From the NCBI RefSeq assembly GCF_019049255.1, contig NZ_JAGMUJ010000134.1, positions 64,985 to 128,984 of the forward strand: a stretch of 64,000 bases of DNA, written 5' to 3'. This document shows, piece after piece, positions 58,575 through 64,000 of this stretch. Position numbers and translations under genes: made by a program. This stretch comes from Streptomyces sp. AC558_RSS880 (GTDB lineage: Bacteria; Actinomycetota; Actinomycetes; Streptomycetales; Streptomycetaceae). The stretch's first letter is position 1, and each line of letters opens with the position of its first letter. The notes beneath the pieces are model-generated. The model was not told the origin of the DNA. It was given only the letters and a program-made list of their open reading frames with translations, and searched no databases.

Positions 58575-60956
58575 GTGAACGCCAACGTGACTGTAGAGAA
58601 CACCTCCGGAATCTCCCTCTGGAACGACCCCACCCTTTCCGTCGCCGCGAGAGTCGACGCCCTGATCGACGCGATGACCCTTCAGGAGAAGACCGCCCAG
58701 CTGTACGGCGTGTGGGTGGGCGCCTCCGATCAGGGCGGTGAAGTGGCTCCCCATCAGCACGACATGGAGGAGGCCGTCGATCTCGACGCACTCCTGCCCC
58801 ACGGACTGGGCCAACTGACCCGGCCCTTCGGCACGGTCCCGGTGGACCCCGCCCTGGGTGCGCTCTCCCTGGCCCGCACCCAGACCCGTATCGCCGCCAC
58901 GAACCGGTTCGGCATCCCCGCTCTCGCGCACGACGAGTGTCTGGCCGGCTTCGCCGCCTGGGGGGCGACGGCCTACCCCGTTCCGCTGTCCTGGGGCGCC
59001 ACCTTCGATCCGGACACGGTGCGGCGCATGGCCGCCGCCATCGGCCGCGACATGCGTTCCGTCGGCGTCCACCAGGGACTCGCGCCCGTCCTGGACGTGG
59101 TGCGCGACGCCCGCTGGGGCCGGGTCGAGGAGACCATCGGCGAAGACCCGTACCTCGTCGGCACCATCGGGACGGCATACGTGCAGGGTCTCGAGTCGGC
59201 CGGGATCGCCGCCACCCTCAAGCACTTCGTCGGCTACTCGGCCTCTCGCGCCGGCCGTAACCTCGCTCCCTCCTCCGTGGGCCCGCGTGAGCGCGCCGAC
59301 GTTCTGCTGCCTCCCTTCGAGATGGCGATCCGTGAAGGCGGCGCCCGGTCGGTCATGAACGCCTACACCGACACCGACGGCATGCCCTCCGCGGCCGACG
59401 AGGAACTGCTCACCGGGCTGCTGCGCGACACGTGGGGCTTCGACGGCACCGTCGTCGCCGACTACTTCGCCATCGCCTTCCTGAAGACCCTGCACGGCAT
59501 CGCAGCCGACTGGGCCGACGCCGCCGGCACGGCGCTGCGCGCGGGCATCGACGTCGAACTGCCCAATGTCAAGGCATACGGCGCGCCCCTGGCCGAGGCC
59601 GTCGCCGACGGCCGCGTTCCGGAGGCGTTGGTCGATCGCGCCCTGCGCCGGATACTCACCCAGAAGGCGACACTCGGCCTGCTCGACCCGGACTTCGACC
59701 CCGTGCCGACCGCGCTCGACGGGGCAGACCTGGACGACCCGGCCGCCCTGCGCGGACGGATCGACCTGGACGGTCCGGAGAACCGCGCGCTGGCCCGCGC
59801 GGTCGCCGAGAAAGCGGTCGTGCTGCTGAGCAACGACGGCACCCTGCCGCTCGAGAGGCCGCGCCGCATCGCCCTGCTCGGTCCCAACGCCGACGAGCCC
59901 GTCGCCGTACTGGGCTGCTACTCCTTCCCCCAGCACATCGGCGTCCGCCACCCCGGGACCCCACTCGGCATCGAACTGCCCACGCTGCGCGACGCTCTCG
60001 CCGCCGAGTTCCCCGACGCCGAGATCACGGTCGCCCGCGGCACCGGAATCGACGACGGAGACCGCTCCGGCATCCACGAGGCCGCCCGGGTGGCACGCGA
60101 GGCCGACATCGCCCTGGTGGTGCTCGGCGACCGCGCCGGGCTCTTCGGGCGGGGCACCAGCGGCGAGGGATGCGACGTCGAGACGCTGGCGCTGCCCGGC
60201 GCGCAGCAGCAACTGCTCGACACCCTGCTCGACCTGGAGACACCCGTGGTCACCGTGCTGCTGGCGGGACGACCGTACGCCCTCGGCCGCGCCGTGGAGG
60301 AGTCCGCTGCGATCGTGCAGTCCTTCTTCCCGGGTGAGGAGGGCACTCACGCGATCGCCGGGGTACTCAGCGGCCGTACCAATCCCTCCGGACGTCTCCC
60401 GGTCAGCGTGCCGCGCAGGCCGGGCTCCCAGCCGGCGACGTACCTCGGGGCGCGGCTCGCTCACGCCAGCGAGGTGTCCAACATCGACCCGACCCCCGCG
60501 TTCGCCTTCGGCCACGGCCTGTCCTACACGCGGTTCGACTGGACAGACCTGACCGTGGACGTCCAGGAGGTCCCGACGGACGGCGAATTCACCCTCACCT
60601 TCACCGTCCGTAACACAGGCGGACGGTCCGGAACCGAGGTCGTCCAGCTCTATCTGCACGATCCGGTCGCCTCCGTCGTCCAGCCGGTGCAGCGCCTCGT
60701 CGGCTACGCCCGCGTCGAACTGAAGCCGGGCGAGGCCCGGCGCCTGCGTGTCACGGTCCCGGCCGACCTCGCCTCCTTCACCGGACGCGACGGTCGGCGC
60801 GTCGTCGAACCGGGCGAGCTGGAAGTGCGGTTGGCCGCCTCCAGCGCGGATCCGCGCCTGACGGCCAGGGTCACGTTGACCGGAGCCGAGCGCCACGTGG
60901 ATCACACGCGGCGCTTGCACGCCACGGTCGGGCAGGAGCCGGTCGACCGGGTATGA
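58575..60956 (+). CDS. GH3-family beta-glycosidase
   Basis: A 793-residue protein from GTG 58575 with GGGAGGAAA upstream. The N-terminal TIM-barrel part (VDALIDAMTLQEKTAQLYGV, LGIPALAHDECLAGF-like, GRVEETIGEDPYLVG, LKHFVGYS) holds the nucleophile Asp296 in GTVVADYFA. It is followed by the GH3 C domain (VVLLSNDGTLPLERPRRIAL LGPNA, GEEGTHAIAGVLSGRTNPSG RLPVS, FGHGLSYTRF) and a fibronectin-like end domain. No signal peptide, so it should cleave imported oligosaccharides in the cytoplasm. GH3 members act on beta-glucosides, beta-xylosides or alpha-arabinosides; I cannot choose among these. Confidence 0.93.
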   Translation: MNANVTVENTSGISLWNDPTLSVAARVDALIDAMTLQEKTAQLYGVWVGASDQGGEVAPHQHDMEEAVDLDALLPHGLGQLTRPFGTVPVDPALGALSLARTQTRIAATNRFGIPALAHDECLAGFAAWGATAYPVPLSWGATFDPDTVRRMAAAIGRDMRSVGVHQGLAPVLDVVRDARWGRVEETIGEDPYLVGTIGTAYVQGLESAGIAATLKHFVGYSASRAGRNLAPSSVGPRERADVLLPPFEMAIREGGARSVMNAYTDTDGMPSAADEELLTGLLRDTWGFDGTVVADYFAIAFLKTLHGIAADWADAAGTALRAGIDVELPNVKAYGAPLAEAVADGRVPEALVDRALRRILTQKATLGLLDPDFDPVPTALDGADLDDPAALRGRIDLDGPENRALARAVAEKAVVLLSNDGTLPLERPRRIALLGPNADEPVAVLGCYSFPQHIGVRHPGTPLGIELPTLRDALAAEFPDAEITVARGTGIDDGDRSGIHEAARVAREADIALVVLGDRAGLFGRGTSGEGCDVETLALPGAQQQLLDTLLDLETPVVTVLLAGRPYALGRAVEESAAIVQSFFPGEEGTHAIAGVLSGRTNPSGRLPVSVPRRPGSQPATYLGARLAHASEVSNIDPTPAFAFGHGLSYTRFDWTDLTVDVQEVPTDGEFTLTFTVRNTGGRSGTEVVQLYLHDPVASVVQPVQRLVGYARVELKPGEARRLRVTVPADLASFTGRDGRRVVEPGELEVRLAASSADPRLTARVTLTGAERHVDHTRRLHATVGQEPVDRV

Positions 60957-60965
60957 ACCGGGCGG

Positions 60966-61000
60966 GCGCAGCGCACGTCGCAGCAGCGGCAGCGCTGCGC
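60966..61000. terminator. Hairpin terminator between convergent genes
   Basis: GCGCAGCGC (60966-60974) pairs perfectly with GCGCTGCGC (60992-61000). It follows the GH3 stop by 10 bases. Confidence 0.65.
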
Positions 61001-61165
61001 ACACGGGGCCGCAGGGCGGGACCGCAGGGCCAGGCGTGTGGTGGTCCGAGCCCGGTACTTCCGGGGTGACCCGTGACCACGCGGCGTGGTGCGTATGCAC
61101 GGGGAGCAACGTGCAGAGCACGCACCCACACCTGGAGGAAGGGGGCCGTATGAGTCTTCGTCATC

Positions 61166-62353
61166 TCACAGCAGGCCGCGCTGAGCGAGGTTGCGCATCA
61201 GCGCTCGTACGCCGAACGTCCAGGGCGCGGCCTGCTCGCTGGGGATGACGGTGTTGACCAGAGCGCCGAGTCGCGGGCTGGAGATCCGCACGACGTCGCC
61301 GTACTCGTGGGTGAAGCCCGCGCCGGGTGCCTGTCGGTCCTCGGTGGGGGCGAACAGCGTTCCGGTGAACAGCACGAAGCCGTCCGGGTATTGATGGTGC
61401 GGACCGTGCGTGGCAGCCACCAGGTCCAGTACGTCGCGGCTGATCTCGCGCATGGAGCTGCTGCCATGCAGTACGTAGCCGTCCGTGCCGTCGATCCGCA
61501 GGTCGATGTCGAGCCCGCGTACGGTGTCGAGGTCAAAGCCCTCGTCGAGCAGGCGGATGAACGGGCCGATCGCGCATGAGGCGTTGTTGTCCTTCGCACG
61601 GGACAGCAGCAGGGCGCTGCGTCCCTCGATGTCACGGAGGTTGACGTCGTTGCCGAGCGTCGCGCCGCGTACCCGGCCGCGCGAGTCCACGACCAGGACG
61701 ACCTCGGGCTCGGGGTTGTTCCACACCGAGGCACCGAGCACTCCGATACAGGCGCCGGTGCCGACCGCGGACAGTACCGGGGCCTTGGTGAACACTTCCG
61801 GGTCCGGCCCGATCCCGACCTCCAAATACTGCGACCACAGTCCTTCGGAGACGAGCAGTTCCTTGGCCTTGTCCGCTTCCGGCGATCCGGGACGGATGCC
61901 GTCGAGCGTGCCGCCCACCACCTGCCCGACGCGGGCCCGCACCCGTGCGGCCTGCGCCGGGTCGCCGCCCGTGCGCTCCTCGATGACGCGTTCCAGCAGA
62001 CTCCGGGCGAAGGTGACGCCCGCGGCCTTGATCACCTGCAGGTCGATGGGGGCGAGCAGATGCGGAACGTCACGGCGGCCGGCCGGTGCCGCGAGCAGTG
62101 CGTCCAGGCGCCAGGCGTGTCCGCCGTCGGCCTCGCGGACGACTGCCGCCGCGTCGTCGCGTTCCATGAGGTCGGAGACGGTGGGTGCGGTGGCCGTCAG
62201 GTCGACGACGTGCTCGCCGCGGACCGCGGCCACACACGGTCCGCCCCGTTCCGGGTCGTGGACGCGCGCGACGAGGGCGGCTCGGTCGGCGTCCTCCGGC
62301 AGGACGGAGCCGGTGGTGAGGATCGGACGAGGGTGCGCTGCTGCCGATTCCAC
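61166..62353 (-). CDS. Fumarylacetoacetate-hydrolase-family enzyme, probable sugar-acid dehydratase
   Basis: A 395-residue protein from GTG 62353 (AGGAG 10 nt upstream). The C-terminal FAH fold is clear: KAAGVTFARSLLERVIEERT, EVGIGPDPEVFTKAPVLSAV GTGACIG, WNNPEPEVVLVVDSRGRVRG ATLGNDVNLRDIEGRSALLL and KDNNASCAIGPFIRL. The E-x-E metal ligands lie in NPEPEVVL. This subgroup includes 2-keto-3-deoxy-pentonate dehydratases. The IlvD/Edd-type dehydratase 47 bases downstream would supply that substrate, which supports the assignment. Confidence 0.85.
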   Translation of the reverse strand: MESAAAHPRPILTTGSVLPEDADRAALVARVHDPERGGPCVAAVRGEHVVDLTATAPTVSDLMERDDAAAVVREADGGHAWRLDALLAAPAGRRDVPHLLAPIDLQVIKAAGVTFARSLLERVIEERTGGDPAQAARVRARVGQVVGGTLDGIRPGSPEADKAKELLVSEGLWSQYLEVGIGPDPEVFTKAPVLSAVGTGACIGVLGASVWNNPEPEVVLVVDSRGRVRGATLGNDVNLRDIEGRSALLLSRAKDNNASCAIGPFIRLLDEGFDLDTVRGLDIDLRIDGTDGYVLHGSSSMREISRDVLDLVAATHGPHHQYPDGFVLFTGTLFAPTEDRQAPGAGFTHEYGDVVRISSPRLGALVNTVIPSEQAAPWTFGVRALMRNLAQRGLL

Positions 62354-62400
62354 GATCGGTGCTCTCCTGGATTCGAGGGGGACGGTCGCCCGGGGCGGAC

Positions 62401-64000
62401 TCAGTGGGAGTCGCGGGGGACCTCGTGGCCACGGCTGCCGCGCAGGAAACCGAAGTCGGCGCCCTGGTCGGCCTGTTCCACGTTCTGGGTGTAGAGCCAG
62501 GTGTAGCCGCCGGTGTACCGCTCGGCGGGCGCCCTCCATGTCTGCCGGCGTCGCGTGAGCTCGGCGTCGTCCACGTCCAGGCTCAGGGTGCGGTTCGGGA
62601 CGTCGAGGACGACGGGGTCCCCGTCGCGCACCAGGGCGAGAGGTCCGCCGACGGCGGCCTCGGGCGCCACGTGCAGGACCACCGTCCCGTACCCGGTGCC
62701 GCTCATCCGGCCGTCGCAGACGCGCACCATGTCCTTGACGCCGGCCTTCAGCAGCTTGGCGGGCAGCGGGACGTTGGAGACCTCGGGCATGCCGGGGTAG
62801 CCCTTGGGGCCGGCGTTGCGGATGACGACGACGGTGTTCTCGTCGATGTCGAGTTCCGGGTCGTCGGCCACCTCGTGATAGGCCTCGGGGGAGTCGAAGA
62901 CGCGCGCGGGGCCGCGGTGGGTGAGCAGGTGCGGTGACGCGGCGGACTGCTTGATCACGGCGCCGTCGGGGCACAGGTTGCCGCGGAGGACGGCGATACC
63001 GGTGCCCGCCGGCTGGAAGGGGGCTTCGAGGCCGGTGATGACGTCGGAGTCGACGCGTTCGGCATTCCCGGTGTTCTCGGCGATGGTGCGTCCGGTGACC
63101 GTGATCTGTTCGCCGTGCAGCAGCTTGCCGCCGAGCAGCTCGGCCATGACGGCCGGCAGGCCGCCCGCGTAGCAGAAGTCCTCCATGAGGTAGGTGCCAC
63201 TGGGCATCAGGTTGACCAGGGTCGGCACCGCGCGGACCAGGTCGTCGAAGTCCCGCAGGCTCAACTCGACGCCGACGCGTCCGGCGATGGCGGTGAGATG
63301 GATGATGGCGTTCGTGGAGCCGCCGATGGCCGCGTTGACCCGGATGGCGTTCTCGAACGCCTCCCGCGTCAGGATCCGCGAGGGGCGCAGTTCCTCCTCC
63401 ACCATCCTCACGATGCGCTGCCCCGCCGCCTGCGCGGTCTCCATCCGCCGGGAGTCGACCGCGGGCCAGGCCGCCGAGCCCGGCAGCTGCATGCCGAGCG
63501 CCTCGGCCATGCAGGCCATCGTCGAGGCCGTACCCATCGTCATGCAGTGCCCGTCGGAACGGGCCATGCACCCTTCCGCGAAGAAACACTCCTCCTCGGT
63601 CATCCGGCCGGTCTTCAGGTCCTCCTCGAACTTCCACACATGGGTGCCGGATCCCACGTCCTGGCCCCGGTACTTGCCGTTGAGCATCGGCCCGCCGGTG
63701 ACCATGACGGCGGGCAGATCGACGCTGGCGGCGCCCATGAGCATGGCGGGGGTCGTCTTGTCGCAGCCGGACAGCAGCACGACACCGTCGAGCGGATTGG
63801 CCCGGATCAGCTCCTCGACCTCCATGGCCATGAGGTTGCGGTAGAGCATGGCGGTGGGGCGCATCAGGGTCTCGCCGGTGGCCATGGTGGGGAACTGGAG
63901 CGGTAGGCCGCCCGCCTGCCACACGCCGCGCTTGACGGCTTCGGCGACGCGTGTCAGATGGGCGTTGCACGGGGCGAGTTCGGAGGCACTGGTCGCGACG
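62401..64000 (-). CDS. IlvD/Edd-family sugar-acid dehydratase (5' end outside window)
   Basis: About 530 residues are visible; the N-terminus lies beyond the right edge. Iron-sulfur cluster region SGCDKTTPAMLMGA, CFFAEGCMARSDGHC-type cysteines and MGTASTMACMAEALGMQLPG SAA are family hallmarks, as are GGSTNAIIHLTAIAGR and VCDGRMSGTGYGTVVLHVAP EA. The ending YTGGYTWLYTQNVEQADQGA DFGFLRG is typical of aldonate (arabinonate/xylonate) dehydratases rather than the amino-acid IlvD enzyme. It probably forms an operon with the FAH-family gene. Confidence 0.9.
   Translation of the reverse strand, partial: VATSASELAPCNAHLTRVAEAVKRGVWQAGGLPLQFPTMATGETLMRPTAMLYRNLMAMEVEELIRANPLDGVVLLSGCDKTTPAMLMGAASVDLPAVMVTGGPMLNGKYRGQDVGSGTHVWKFEEDLKTGRMTEEECFFAEGCMARSDGHCMTMGTASTMACMAEALGMQLPGSAAWPAVDSRRMETAQAAGQRIVRMVEEELRPSRILTREAFENAIRVNAAIGGSTNAIIHLTAIAGRVGVELSLRDFDDLVRAVPTLVNLMPSGTYLMEDFCYAGGLPAVMAELLGGKLLHGEQITVTGRTIAENTGNAERVDSDVITGLEAPFQPAGTGIAVLRGNLCPDGAVIKQSAASPHLLTHRGPARVFDSPEAYHEVADDPELDIDENTVVVIRNAGPKGYPGMPEVSNVPLPAKLLKAGVKDMVRVCDGRMSGTGYGTVVLHVAPEAAVGGPLALVRDGDPVVLDVPNRTLSLDVDDAELTRRRQTWRAPAERYTGGYTWLYTQNVEQADQGADFGFLRGSRGHEVPRDSH

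Noticed and set aside
1..64000. CRISPR arrays, insertion-sequence transposases and rRNA genes
   Set aside because: No regularly spaced repeats, transposase motifs or rRNA-like sequence were seen on either strand.

Overview
The base composition, GTG/TTG starts, regulator families and an NRPS cluster point to a Streptomyces (or close actinomycete) chromosome, probably an accessory arm. No ribosomal RNA, tRNA or CRISPR array was seen.

Region by region. (1) 1-14733, minus strand: one open NRPS gene running off the left edge, read as C-A-T / C-A(methyltransferase)-T / C-A-T / C-A-T-E. A DHA2-type MFS exporter is divergent from it (15262-16833), followed by an MMPL transporter with its TetR regulator and a perfect 17-bp-arm palindromic operator. 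(2) 20005-23559: a TerD-fold stress-family protein, a RibD/DHFR-like reductase, then the 3' half of a VOC gene. (3) About 23956-33371: a 9.4-kb integrative element of lower GC. It has a large serine integrase, an XRE-TPR regulator and many tiny genes, several with CxxC zinc-knuckle motifs. It splits the VOC gene; both att sites can be read and the original attP rebuilt as a long palindrome. No replication, conjugation or capsid gene was recognised. (4) 33.4-47.9 kb: an accessory region with much gene decay (a frameshifted helical-repeat gene, VOC and zincin fragments, a frameshifted LysE exporter) mixed with intact genes: an S8 peptidase with a small I9-like partner, a SARP regulator, an alpha/beta hydrolase with an Asp nucleophile, a RING-TerD protein, and an MFS/LysR divergent pair. 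(5) 48.0-53.2 kb: TetR-EamA, a hidden 25-residue bL37-like ribosomal protein gene, and a GAF regulator ahead of an ExaC/AldB-type aldehyde dehydrogenase. (6) 53.2-64.0 kb: carbohydrate use. A LacI regulator, a GH3 relic, and a sugar ABC operon (binding lipoprotein and two permeases, no ATPase) with an intact GH3 glycosidase and a near-consensus promoter; then a convergent pair for sugar-acid breakdown (FAH-family enzyme and an IlvD/Edd dehydratase that runs off the right edge).

How the parts may work together: the left side makes and exports a short peptide that probably contains an N-methylated residue. The right side imports oligosaccharides, hydrolyses them inside the cell and may oxidise the sugars through aldonic acids. 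The element in the middle is a recent insertion whose ends still look functional.
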